A DNA stretch of 52,141 nucleotides, taken from NCBI GenBank assembly GCA_018666235.1, contig JABJAB010000020.1, forward strand, positions 1 to 52,141, read 5' to 3'. The stretch comes from Ilumatobacter sp. (lineage in GTDB: Bacteria; Actinomycetota; Acidimicrobiia; Acidimicrobiales; Ilumatobacteraceae). The notes beneath the pieces were generated by a model. That model did no database searches. It had not been told where the DNA came from and saw only the letters and a list, made by a program, of their open reading frames with translations. A program made the position numbers and the translations under genes. Each line of letters begins with the position of its first letter. Position 1 is the first letter of the stretch. This document shows, one piece after another, positions 8,609 to 17,206 of this stretch.

Positions 8609-9381
8609 CCGCGGACGAACAGGTGGCGGAGCCAGCTGAAGACACGCAAACCCTCACAGAACATCTCGGTGAGCTCCGGACCCGGATCATTCGTTCGGCG
8701 CTGGCCGTGCTGATCGGAATGGTCGTCATCATCGCGCTCTACGATCAGGTGCTCGAGTTCCTCAAGCAGCCATACGTTGATCTGTGCACGAGCAAGGCCG
8801 AGGACTTCTGCGACCCGAACCTGTTCATCACTTCCCCAACGGAGGGGCTCTCCACGCGGATTCGGGTGGGAATGTACGGGGGCATCATTGTGGCGCTGCC
8901 GGTCATTCTGTGGCAGATCTGGCGGTTTGTCGTGCCGGCACTGCACGCCAAGGAAAAGAAGTACGCCATTCCGTTCGTCGTGTCCTCGCTCGTGTTGTTT
9001 GCAGCCGGCGGCACGCTTGCCTACATCACGGTCGGCCGAGCCCTCGACTTCCTCATCGGCTGGGCTGGCGAAGATGTTGGAGAACTCTTCACGGTCAGCA
9101 GCTACATCAGTTTGATCGGACTGATGATCTTTGCCTTTGGAGTTGGCTTTCTCCTTCCGGTCCTTTTCGTCTTTCTCCAATTGGTCAACGTGGTCACCCC
9201 GCGGACGCTGCTGAAAAGCTGGCGGTACGCCACGATTGGAGTTTTTGTGCTCGCCGCGGTGATCACACCGTCGGGCGATCCGGTCACCTTGATGATGCTG
9301 GCGCTGCCGATGCTGTTCCTGTACTTCGTGGCGATCTTTGTCGGGTTCCTCGTGTTGCGTAAGCGACCCGAAGCAGCCTGA
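8605..9381 (+). CDS. tatC: Twin-arginine translocase subunit TatC
   Basis: A 258-residue polytopic membrane protein, the receptor for twin-arginine signal peptides. It starts with the diagnostic cytoplasmic motif TEHLGELRTRI and has six predicted membrane helices. The region FGVGFLLPVLFVFLQLVNVV is typical of TatC. GTG start overlapping the tatB stop (GTGA). It lies in the order tatB-tatC-helY known from mycobacteria. Confidence 0.96.
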   Translation: MTADEQVAEPAEDTQTLTEHLGELRTRIIRSALAVLIGMVVIIALYDQVLEFLKQPYVDLCTSKAEDFCDPNLFITSPTEGLSTRIRVGMYGGIIVALPVILWQIWRFVVPALHAKEKKYAIPFVVSSLVLFAAGGTLAYITVGRALDFLIGWAGEDVGELFTVSSYISLIGLMIFAFGVGFLLPVLFVFLQLVNVVTPRTLLKSWRYATIGVFVLAAVITPSGDPVTLMMLALPMLFLYFVAIFVGFLVLRKRPEAA

Positions 9382-9391
9382 GGACCACCGC

Positions 9392-12076
9392 ATGCGCGCT
9401 GATCGAGATGAGCTGACTTCTCGCTACTCGTTCCCGATCGACCGGTTCCAGCGCGAGGCGTTCGACGCGCTTGACGATGGCAAGCACGTCGTCGTTGCAG
9501 CACCGACCGGCAGCGGCAAGACGGTTGTTGCCGAGTACGGCATCGATGCGACCATCCGTGATGGCAAACGCGCCTTCTACACGGCGCCGGTCAAGGCACT
9601 GTCGAACCAGAAGTATCGAGACCTCATCGCTCTCCACGGCGAAGACAAGGTTGGTCTCCTGACGGGTGATAACTCGATCAACGGGGACGCGCCGATTGTC
9701 GTCATGACCACCGAAGTGCTGCGGAACATGATCTATGGACGGTCACGAACGCTCGACGATCTCGGTCTCGTCGTGTTGGATGAAGTGCACTTTCTTCAGG
9801 ACGCGTTTCGGGGGCCGGTTTGGGAAGAGGTGATGATCCACTTACCGCACCATGTGCGATTGGTGTGTCTCTCGGCGACGGTGAGCAACGTCGCTGAACT
9901 CGCCGAGTGGATCAGCACCGTACGCGGTGCGACCGAAGCCATCACCGAGTTGCGTCGCCCGGTTGAACTGGCCAACCAATACCTCGCGAAGGACCGGACC
10001 GAGGGCCGGCTGCATTTGCTCCCGACATTCGTTGGGGGAGCGGTCAACCGGGACGCGGTGCGGCTTGACGAGTCGGCGATTCGGCACGCGCCCAGGGCGA
10101 GCGCCGGGCAGAGCCGCAAAGAGGCGAATCGCACGGGCAACGCCAAAGGAGCGCACCGTCGCAAGTTGGTCCCGCCTGGACGTGTCGAGACGCTGGAGTT
10201 GCTCGATGACCGCCAGATGTTGCCGGCGATTTTCTTCATTTTCAGCCGCAATCAGTGCGATGAAGCCGCGAAATCATGCGTTGACGCAGGGGTACGCCTG
10301 ACAACCGAGGCCGAGCAAGCTGCGATCCGCGTCATCATCGACGAGCGACTGGGCGCCCTCGATCCTGCTGACCTTGCGGTGTTGGGTTACGACCAGTTTG
10401 TTCGACAGCTCGAAGCGGGAGTTGCAGCGCACCACGCCGGAATGGTTCCGCCGATGAAAGAGGTTGTCGAGGCCTGCTTTATCGAAGGTCTCGTCAAGGC
10501 GGTATTCGCCACCGAAACTCTCGCTGTTGGCATCAACATGCCGGCACGCAGCGTTGTGATCGAGAAGCTCACCAAGTTCACCGGTGAACACCACGAACAG
10601 CTCACGCCGGGGGAGTACACCCAGCTCACGGGAAGGGCTGGGCGACGTGGCATCGATGACCGTGGGAGCGCTGTGGTGCTCTGGTCGCCGTGGGTGCGAT
10701 TCGATGAGGTTGCCAAGCTTGCAGGCAGCTCGCAGTTCCACCTTCGATCAGCGTTCCGGCCGACCTACAACATGGCTGCCAATCTGATTCGTACGTACGA
10801 GAGCGAGCGAGCACACGATCTTCTCAATCTCTCGTTTGCCCAGTACCAGGCCGATCGAGACATTGTGAAGATGCAGGCGCGGCTCGAGCGCCGCCGGCAC
10901 GCTCTGGCCGAACTCCAAGCAGAGGCGAAGAGTCCGTTGGGCGACATCGAGGAATATCGCACGCTGCGCAACGCCGAGCGGGAGGCGCGCCGATTCGGTC
11001 GTGATGAACGTGTTGAAGAGATCGAAGCTGCCTTGAGACGGCTGGCACCTGGGACGGTCATCTATCTGATGAAGGGCAAGCACCGTGGTCCCGTCGTGGT
11101 GATGACCAGTGCGAGTCGCAAGGATGGAGCCCGGTTGCGTGTTGTCAACAAGGGCGGCGATTCCTTGCAAGCCACCGTCGAAGACTTCGATGCGGCTCCC
11201 GCTGTACTCGGTTCGGTCAAGATGCCACCGAATTTCGCTCCGAATCGCAAGGACTTTCGCCAGGAGCTCGCCTATCGGCTTCGCAAGACAAGCCTCGCCC
11301 AGCCACAGAACCCCTCGAATCGTCGAGGGCGTCGCGACACCGCCAATGCCGATTTGCATCCGGTCGCCCGCGACCCGGACCTGAAGCAACGGATGCAGGC
11401 TGCCGGACAAGCTGCCCGCGTCGCCCGGGAGGTCGCGGAGATCGAGGGACGCGTCCACGGCAAGACACAGACACTTGCACGCGATTTCGATCGGATCCTC
11501 GGCGTACTCGAAGCCTACGGATACGCCGATGTCGCTGACTGGGACCTGACGCCTGACGGCGAGATGTTGGCGCGCATCTTCCACGAGTCTGACCTTTTCG
11601 TCGCTGAAGTCGTCCGGGCCGGTCTACTCGACGGTCTCGGCGCGGCGGATCTCGCTGCCCTTGTCTCGACGCTGGTGTACGAACATCGCAGTTCTGAACC
11701 GCCGCCGCGGCCGTGGTTCAGTAACGACGAGATCCGCGGCCGCTGGCAGCGAATTGCTGCGATCAGTGAGGACCTGGCAGCGCACGAACGTTCTGCGGGT
11801 GTCAATGAGCACCGCGGCCCCGACCCGACCTTTGCCGCAATCGCCTACGCCTGGGTGGCAGGCGAAGGATTCGCCGAGGTGGTCGACGCCGATGAGCTGA
11901 CCGGTGGGGACTTCGTTCGAACAACCCGCCAGCTCATCGACCTGCTTCGCCAGCTCGCGATTGTTGCCCCGTCGCGGGCGACTCGGCGCGCTGCAGGTCA
12001 AGCTGCCGAGGCTGCGTTCCGCGGCGTTGTGTCCGACAGCGCTGCGCCGACCGCGCCGCAAACCGAACCGGCATGA
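9392..12076 (+). CDS. helY: DEAD/DEAH-box RNA helicase HelY (Ski2/Mtr4-like)
   Basis: An 894-residue superfamily 2 helicase. Motif I APTGSGKT (37-44), motif Ia TAPVKALSNQKY, motif II DEVH (130-133), motif III LSAT and motif VI QLTGRAGRRGID are all present. A coiled-coil, KOW-like middle region follows, with a C-terminal helical DSHCT-like domain. Related Ski2/Mtr4 proteins unwind RNA for degradation. ATG 9392 was chosen because GAGGA lies seven bases upstream and the SF2 similarity starts soon after; an earlier in-frame ATG falls within tatC. The C-terminus overlaps the next gene as ATGA. Confidence 0.95.
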   Translation: MRADRDELTSRYSFPIDRFQREAFDALDDGKHVVVAAPTGSGKTVVAEYGIDATIRDGKRAFYTAPVKALSNQKYRDLIALHGEDKVGLLTGDNSINGDAPIVVMTTEVLRNMIYGRSRTLDDLGLVVLDEVHFLQDAFRGPVWEEVMIHLPHHVRLVCLSATVSNVAELAEWISTVRGATEAITELRRPVELANQYLAKDRTEGRLHLLPTFVGGAVNRDAVRLDESAIRHAPRASAGQSRKEANRTGNAKGAHRRKLVPPGRVETLELLDDRQMLPAIFFIFSRNQCDEAAKSCVDAGVRLTTEAEQAAIRVIIDERLGALDPADLAVLGYDQFVRQLEAGVAAHHAGMVPPMKEVVEACFIEGLVKAVFATETLAVGINMPARSVVIEKLTKFTGEHHEQLTPGEYTQLTGRAGRRGIDDRGSAVVLWSPWVRFDEVAKLAGSSQFHLRSAFRPTYNMAANLIRTYESERAHDLLNLSFAQYQADRDIVKMQARLERRRHALAELQAEAKSPLGDIEEYRTLRNAEREARRFGRDERVEEIEAALRRLAPGTVIYLMKGKHRGPVVVMTSASRKDGARLRVVNKGGDSLQATVEDFDAAPAVLGSVKMPPNFAPNRKDFRQELAYRLRKTSLAQPQNPSNRRGRRDTANADLHPVARDPDLKQRMQAAGQAARVAREVAEIEGRVHGKTQTLARDFDRILGVLEAYGYADVADWDLTPDGEMLARIFHESDLFVAEVVRAGLLDGLGAADLAALVSTLVYEHRSSEPPPRPWFSNDEIRGRWQRIAAISEDLAAHERSAGVNEHRGPDPTFAAIAYAWVAGEGFAEVVDADELTGGDFVRTTRQLIDLLRQLAIVAPSRATRRAAGQAAEAAFRGVVSDSAAPTAPQTEPA

Positions 12077-12684
12077 CCATCGAGAAGGGTCAGCCGTGGG
12101 GAACCACGGTCGACCGACCTGACAATCTTCGGTATCTCGCCGATGATGCGGCAATCGCCACTGCGCTCCGGGACGGCTCCGGTCATCCGGTCGCGGTGAC
12201 TGGTGGTGACCTGCACCGAACCGTCGGCGGTCGCGACCCCGTTGGTCGAGAGCAGGTCCTCAAACTGCCGATCGATCTGCTGCGCGTCACGCTCGACGAT
12301 GGCGAACCCCAACACGCCTGTGCGCACGTACTGATCCAATGGCCTGCGGCCAGAGGTGGGTGGTGGCGCGGACCGGTGGTGATGATCATGAACGCCGAAT
12401 TCGTCGGCGACTGGCACGTGGTTGCGCGTGGCCATCCAAACGACGGCCGCGCTGAGAGTTGTGCTTGGGATACTGACTTCGGACTGAGACAGCGTTGGGA
12501 AGCCCGGCGACGTCTTCCAGGAAATCAGCATGTTCCTCACCCTCAGATCGAGACTCGGTCGTTTCGTGAGCGAACGTGGGAGTTTGATCAGACAATGCAG
12601 GTCCGCATTGACGGCGCTCGGGCGGCGTCAGCGAGACGGGTCGAGATCATCGTCGAGCCGGACGCTGCGACGATCTACGCCTGA
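12073..12684 (+). CDS. Conserved hypothetical protein with lipid-kinase C-terminal-like features
   Basis: A 203-residue protein coupled to helY by an ATGA overlap. No membrane segments or signal peptide. Stretches such as GGDLHRT, VVMIMNAEFVGDW, ARGHPNDGRAE and VEIIVEPDA resemble the C-terminal beta-sandwich of diacylglycerol-kinase-type proteins. However, the N-terminal ATP-binding glycine loop is not evident. Similar proteins follow helY in other actinobacteria, as I recall. Function unknown. Its last codons overlap the antiporter end on the other strand by ten bases. Confidence 0.75.
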   Translation: MTIEKGQPWGTTVDRPDNLRYLADDAAIATALRDGSGHPVAVTGGDLHRTVGGRDPVGREQVLKLPIDLLRVTLDDGEPQHACAHVLIQWPAARGGWWRGPVVMIMNAEFVGDWHVVARGHPNDGRAESCAWDTDFGLRQRWEARRRLPGNQHVPHPQIETRSFRERTWEFDQTMQVRIDGARAASARRVEIIVEPDAATIYA

Positions 12685-14006
12685 CGGCGACCGAGCGACC
12701 AGCGGGTGCGCGGCAACATCGCTTCCATCTCGGCGTCCATGGCGGCATCGGCCTCGCCGTTCACAGCAGCGGCGCGGGCCCTGCTCGCATGCGCTGCGTA
12801 GCGCCGCGCGCCCAGGGCAGCGGTCGCTCCGTGCAAGACGACCGAGAACGTGACGGTGAGGGAGATGACGCCCACGAGCTGGTCGGCTTGTTCCGAGCGC
12901 TCCTCGAGTTCTTCCAGCAACAAGATGGCGAAGACGATTGAAGCGAGTCCGCGCGGCCCGAACCAGCCGATGAACAACTTCGCCATGGGGTCGCAACCTG
13001 AGCGAAACAGCGCAATGAAGACCGGCACGATTCGAACCACGGTGAGGCTGGCGATCGCCGCGAGGAACACCGACGGACCGAAGTCACCGAGTGCGTCGCC
13101 GACAAAGAGATTGCCAAACACGAAGAACGTGACGGCCCCGAGGAGCTCGGCGGCGTCCTCGGTGAACTCAGCGAGGTGTTCGGCGTCTTCTGGGCCTTCC
13201 ATGTCGTCATTGGTGCGGTTTCGAGCAAAGCCTCCGCTGCCGAACGCAAGGCCTGCCACGAAGGCGGCGATGAACCCGTTGCCGCTCCACGCCGTCGCAA
13301 GGGTGAACGCCATGATCGGCAAACCAAACGTGGCGATCTGCTCGTATCTGCCGTCCGACCAGCCCGCGTGGCGAGTCGTCCGCAGCACGGTGATCCCCAG
13401 CAGCCCAAGCACGAGACCGATTGCCGTGCCGATGCCGATTTGCTGGGTCACGAAGCCGACCCACGATCCGGACGACTGTTGCATGTCAACGACAATGCTG
13501 GTTGCGACAGCGACGACGGGAACGACGAGGCCGTCGTTCAGGCCAGACTCGACGTTCAGCGCAAGCCGGTCCCGGGCTGGCACGTCGGGATTCGACACGA
13601 CGGCACTGCCGAGTGCGGCATCGGTGGGCGCCAGGATCGCAGCAAGCAGGAGCGCCTGGGCGACGGGCCATCCGGGGAAGATGACGAGGTTGAGGCCCAT
13701 GCCGAGCAGCACGGTGAGGGGAAGACCGATACCGAGGAGGCGGGCCGGCAGTTCCAGCGACTGGCCAAGTCGGGGGAGCGAGAGGCGCGTTGCATCGCTG
13801 AACAGGATGACGGCGAGTGTCAATTCGGCGAGGAGCGCGATTGCGTCAAGTTCGGGAGCGACTCCGACGATGCCGCTGGCCGAGAGCAGAGCGCCGGCAG
13901 CAACGAACACCATGGGCATGGTGATGGGTGAGGCGTCGAGTCGCCGCGAGACCGCTGTGAAGGCGAGCAGGACGATCGCGATGATCGCGATTTCTGCTGG
14001 CTCCAT
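12675..14006 (-). CDS. Cation/proton antiporter (CPA1 family)
   Basis: A 443-residue integral membrane protein with about twelve hydrophobic segments. Conserved transport motifs of Na+(K+)/H+ exchangers are visible: ILAPTDAALGSAVV and ESGLNDGLVVP, then GFIAAFVAGLAFG and the late GPRGLASIVFAILLLEE. It should exchange monovalent cations for protons and help control pH. The tail after the last helix is charged and alanine-rich. ATG 14006 preferred; a TTG 15 bases upstream is possible. Ion specificity cannot be read from sequence. Confidence 0.9.
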   Translation of the reverse strand: MEPAEIAIIAIVLLAFTAVSRRLDASPITMPMVFVAAGALLSASGIVGVAPELDAIALLAELTLAVILFSDATRLSLPRLGQSLELPARLLGIGLPLTVLLGMGLNLVIFPGWPVAQALLLAAILAPTDAALGSAVVSNPDVPARDRLALNVESGLNDGLVVPVVAVATSIVVDMQQSSGSWVGFVTQQIGIGTAIGLVLGLLGITVLRTTRHAGWSDGRYEQIATFGLPIMAFTLATAWSGNGFIAAFVAGLAFGSGGFARNRTNDDMEGPEDAEHLAEFTEDAAELLGAVTFFVFGNLFVGDALGDFGPSVFLAAIASLTVVRIVPVFIALFRSGCDPMAKLFIGWFGPRGLASIVFAILLLEELEERSEQADQLVGVISLTVTFSVVLHGATAALGARRYAAHASRARAAAVNGEADAAMDAEMEAMLPRTRWSLGRRQA

Positions 14007-14072
14007 GCCCGGACCGTACAACCTCGGGTGAATCCCTGTCTGAGGCCCTGGTCGGTCGTAGAGTACTGCTCC

Positions 14073-15677
14073 GTGGCCGTCTACGTCCCAGAGTCATTTT
14101 CGCCAGGCGAGTCCGACATCCTCCGTCGTTACTTCACCAACCTTGATGGGCCGGTGTTCGCGCTCGTCAACTTGCCCGAGGTCGTGAAGGGCGCGTTGTT
14201 TGCCCGCTATAGCCGGAGCCCGAAATCATTGCGCCGACTGTTCCTCGATGAGTTTGTCGGCGACCTCGACATCTCGGGCGACCTGTCCGTCGATGCCACT
14301 GTCGGGCTCGACCGAGCCGAGGAGCTGTACGAGCGGGTCTTCTTCGACTATGGCGACGATTCAGTCGCACAGCTTGGTGGAGTACACCTTGCCTGCGAGC
14401 AGGCGTCGAACATTCTCACCAAGGTGCTCGAGTGGGGTCGCTTGATGAGCTACCTCGAACAGAGCACCCGCTACATCGCGTATGACTCACGGCTCGGCGG
14501 CCGCTACCGGTACTACCGCGATCCGGCTGTTTTGGCGGGGCCGCTCGGCACTCGTTATGTCGGCGACCTCGACCGCATCTTCGACGCCTACAGCCAATGC
14601 GCTGAACTCGTCACTGAGCATGTACGCAATTCAGTCGATCGTGGTGACAGCAGCGAGTTTGTCTACCGCACGGCGACCAAGGCCAAGGCGCTCGACGCCG
14701 TGCGTGGCATCTTGCCTGCAGCAGCAACATCGAACGTCGGAATCTACGGTACGGGCCAAGCCTTCGAGGCGCTTCTGCTCCGGATGCGAGCCAGTGCGCT
14801 GCCGGAGGCGCGTGACTATGCCGATCTGATGCTGCACGAACTGCGCAAGGTGATCCCGAGTTTCCTTCGACGGGTCGATCTCCCGGACCGCGGTGGCCGC
14901 TGGAGCGAATACCTGGCGTCGACCCGCACCGACACGTCGGCGATTGTCAACGACCTCTTCGGTACGTCCCCGGTTGAGGTTGCTCCTGAGGTTGAACTTG
15001 TCGACTTTGACCCTGATGCTGAGGACAAGATCCTCGCCGCCATCTGTTACTCCCACTCGTCACTCCCTGAGCACCAACTCATCGAGAAGGTCCGTCAACT
15101 CGGCATCGATGAGAAGGTTTCGCTGATGCGTGCCTATGTCGGAGAACGCGACAACCGTCGGCATAAGCCAGGTCGAGCGTTCGAGCGCAGCTTCTACCGA
15201 TTCGATGTGCTCAGCGACTACGGAGCGTTCCGCGACATGCAGCGCCATCGCATGCTCACCATTGAATGGCAGCGGCTCACTCCCAACCACGGCTACACGC
15301 GGCCTGAATTGGTTGACGAAGCTGGCGTTGGTGACCAGTTCGACGAAGCGATGCATCGCTCTGCCGGGCTGTATGACGCATTGAACCCGGAGTTCTCCGA
15401 GCAGGCGCCCTATGCCGTTTCAATGGCCTATCGCATGCGTTACAACATGCAATTCAACGCCCGCGAGGCAATGCACATGCTCGAATTGCGGTCGTCGCCG
15501 CAAGGCCACCCGTCGTATCGCCGCGTGGCACTCGAGATGCACCGCCTGATCGGTGAGCAAGCCGGTCATCACGCAATTGCAGCCACCATGAATCACATGA
15601 CGAATGAGGCCCCCGAGTTGGAGCGGCTCGAGGCGGAGCGTCGTGCTGAGGCCCGTCGAGACGCTGCGGAGACCTGA
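14073..15677 (+). CDS. Tandem ThyX-like (FAD-dependent thymidylate synthase superfamily) protein
   Basis: A 534-residue protein, about twice the usual ThyX length, that appears to hold two ThyX-type halves. The N-terminal half has GDDSVAQLGGVHLACE and YLEQSTRYIAYD, matching the end of the ThyX signature but lacking its RHR. The C-terminal half has RHR in MQRHRMLTIEWQRLTPN but a divergent remainder. Split or degenerate signatures suggest it may not be a classical thymidylate synthase. GTG 14073 was chosen because similarity begins there (VYVPESF). A CRP-like hairpin lies just after the stop. Superfamily membership is fairly sure; activity is open. Confidence 0.75.
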   Translation: MAVYVPESFSPGESDILRRYFTNLDGPVFALVNLPEVVKGALFARYSRSPKSLRRLFLDEFVGDLDISGDLSVDATVGLDRAEELYERVFFDYGDDSVAQLGGVHLACEQASNILTKVLEWGRLMSYLEQSTRYIAYDSRLGGRYRYYRDPAVLAGPLGTRYVGDLDRIFDAYSQCAELVTEHVRNSVDRGDSSEFVYRTATKAKALDAVRGILPAAATSNVGIYGTGQAFEALLLRMRASALPEARDYADLMLHELRKVIPSFLRRVDLPDRGGRWSEYLASTRTDTSAIVNDLFGTSPVEVAPEVELVDFDPDAEDKILAAICYSHSSLPEHQLIEKVRQLGIDEKVSLMRAYVGERDNRRHKPGRAFERSFYRFDVLSDYGAFRDMQRHRMLTIEWQRLTPNHGYTRPELVDEAGVGDQFDEAMHRSAGLYDALNPEFSEQAPYAVSMAYRMRYNMQFNAREAMHMLELRSSPQGHPSYRRVALEMHRLIGEQAGHHAIAATMNHMTNEAPELERLEAERRAEARRDAAET

Positions 15678-15684
15678 AAGATGT

Positions 15685-15706
15685 ACTTGTGACCGGTGTC
15701 ACAAGT
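15685..15706. promoter_or_regulatory. Candidate CRP/FNR-family operator in a perfect hairpin
   Basis: A 9 bp perfect inverted repeat (ACTTGTGAC / GTCACAAGT) with a four-base centre. It contains TGTGA-N6-TCACA at 15688-15703, the consensus of CRP-type regulators such as actinobacterial GlxR. It lies 8 bases after the ThyX-like stop and about 105 bases before the acidic DUF4193-like gene. It could regulate that gene or form a weak terminator; only a short T run follows. Confidence 0.5.
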
Positions 15707-15809
15707 TTGGTAGCCGACCTCATGTCATCAGCAAGCGTATGCTCCGCCCGCAACGGTCCTCGCAAGAGCGAGGGTCATCAGAACGAGATCGAACGGCGAC
15801 AACGGCAAC

Positions 15810-16262
15810 ATGGCTGAAGACGAGATCAACGAAGCAGAAGTCGAAGAGGTTGAAGAAGAAGCTGAGGACGTCGATGTCGACGTCGACGCCGACGACCTGG
15901 ACGACGATGACGACGGCGCGGTGCCTGCTGACGACGACGATGACGATGTCGTCGACGACGACGACGAGGCAGAAAAAGACGCGCCGAAGACGAAGCGTAA
16001 AGCTGCCGATGATGACGACGATGACGACGAGCTACTTGACGACGACGTCGAAGAGGATCTCGACAAGATTCTGAAAGATCGTCTCGTGGCAGCGGACGAC
16101 GAAGAGGAAGAAGCGGACGAGCCAGAGCCCAAGGGCGAAGGTGATGAACGCCTCCAGCCGAAGCAGCAGAACGAGCAGCTCTGCAGCTCTTGTTTCCTTC
16201 TCGTCAAGTCGTCTGCCCCGAACTGCCCCGTCGGCGACGACGACTGCCCGATCTTTTCCTGA
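15810..16262 (+). CDS. Highly acidic DUF4193-like protein with C-terminal cysteine motif
   Basis: A 150-residue protein. Residues 1 to about 115 are dominated by Asp and Glu, including several runs of five or more Asp. The C-terminus carries CSSCF and, after a spacer, CPVGDDDCP: four cysteines placed as in a zinc-ribbon-like DUF4193 ending. The family is restricted to actinobacteria and has no known function. The acidic part is certainly disordered. Followed closely by two same-strand small genes. Confidence 0.75.
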   Translation: MAEDEINEAEVEEVEEEAEDVDVDVDADDLDDDDDGAVPADDDDDDVVDDDDEAEKDAPKTKRKAADDDDDDDELLDDDVEEDLDKILKDRLVAADDEEEEADEPEPKGEGDERLQPKQQNEQLCSSCFLLVKSSAPNCPVGDDDCPIFS

Positions 16263-16274
16263 GCGCTGGGCTCG

Positions 16275-16751
16275 ATGGCATCGTCAGCTCCAACGCCCGC
16301 TGAGCGGGCGATTGCCGCGGCGTTCTACGCCCCGATCGGCCTCGGAGCGCAACTGGTCGACAACTTCCCAGGGACGGTCAACAAGGCGCGCCAGCAGATT
16401 GTTTTTGCGCGGTTTATCGGGAAGATGGCCGTTGATCAGGGCGCCAGCGAGCTGCGCCGACGACTCGCGCCGCCTACCGCCGGCTCAGAGTCGGAACGCC
16501 AACACGTACCCGAGCCGGACGACGGACCGGGCGACGCGCATGACGAAGCCGCAGACGAACACACACCCGAACCGGTTCCGGGCCCTGCCGAATTGGCGCT
16601 GCCCGACTATGACCAACTGCCGGCTTCGCACATCGTGAGCAAGCTGTCCGGACTGACCCCGAACGAACTCGATGCCCTTGAGGCATATGAGATGGCACAT
16701 CGACACCGGCGCACCGTGTTGGGCAAAATTCTCCAATTGAAAGCGGTCTGA
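16275..16751 (+). CDS. Conserved actinobacterial hypothetical protein
   Basis: A 158-residue protein in two parts. Residues 1-70 are moderately hydrophobic with an Ala-rich helix and a basic RRRL end. A disordered acidic linker follows. The C-terminal 50 residues (LPDYDQLPASHIVSKLSGL and EAYEMAHRHRRTVLGKI) form a recurring actinobacterial C-terminal motif of unknown role. ATG start, 12 bases after the DUF4193-like gene, so probably co-transcribed. No signal peptide. Confidence 0.7.
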   Translation: MASSAPTPAERAIAAAFYAPIGLGAQLVDNFPGTVNKARQQIVFARFIGKMAVDQGASELRRRLAPPTAGSESERQHVPEPDDGPGDAHDEAADEHTPEPVPGPAELALPDYDQLPASHIVSKLSGLTPNELDALEAYEMAHRHRRTVLGKILQLKAV

Positions 16752-16752
16752 C

Positions 16753-17205
16753 GTGCTCGACCCCACGGTGCGCCGAGCAGCGAGCGATGACGCCGATGAC
16801 ATCGATCAGATCGGACTGCTCGAACGTGAGGCTCGCGCTGCCCTGATCGGCCAGCGCGGTGGCGAACGCTGGCTGATCGAACATCCAGAAGTTGGCGCAG
16901 CGTGGACAGAACGCTGCCTGACCGCCGACGTGTGGGTCGCACACATTGAGCGGGTCGTCGTGGGCTACCTCGTTGCAGTGCTCGGGCCAGACCACATTGT
17001 GCGTGTTGATCAGGTGTGGGTGACACCCGAGGCTCGGGAACTTGGCTTTGGCGATGGAATGCTCGCTGCAGCCATTGCCGGAGCAGTCGAGCGCGGTGCT
17101 GAAGCGGTCGAGGGGCAAGCGCTCCCGGGGGATCGCCACACCAAGAACCTCTACGAGCGTGCCGGAATCGTCGCTCGCTTGATCACCACGTATAAACGAC
17201 TCTGA
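16753..17205 (+). CDS. GNAT family N-acetyltransferase
   Basis: A 150-residue protein of the GCN5-related acetyltransferase fold. The beta-4 strand and acetyl-CoA loop are seen in VDQVWVTPEARELGFGDGML, and the last strand in NLYERAGIVARLITTYKRL. The acceptor is unknown; a small-molecule or protein amine are both possible. GTG start, one base after the preceding stop, so it is probably the last gene of the operon begun at 15810. Confidence 0.8.
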   Translation: MLDPTVRRAASDDADDIDQIGLLEREARAALIGQRGGERWLIEHPEVGAAWTERCLTADVWVAHIERVVVGYLVAVLGPDHIVRVDQVWVTPEARELGFGDGMLAAAIAGAVERGAEAVEGQALPGDRHTKNLYERAGIVARLITTYKRL

Positions 17206-17206
17206 A

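Noticed and set aside
8176..9393. Minus-strand open frame of about 400 codons antisense to tatB/tatC
   Set aside because: The product is a His/Asp/Arg-rich shadow of the Tat genes.
12850..14031. Plus-strand open frame of about 390 codons over the antiporter
   Set aside because: It mirrors the antiporter gene and encodes Ser/Arg/Ala-rich sequence without domain similarity.
15810..16100. The GAC-rich tract as a DNA microsatellite rather than a gene
   Set aside because: The frame is closed by a conserved cysteine motif, and similar acidic proteins exist in actinobacteria.
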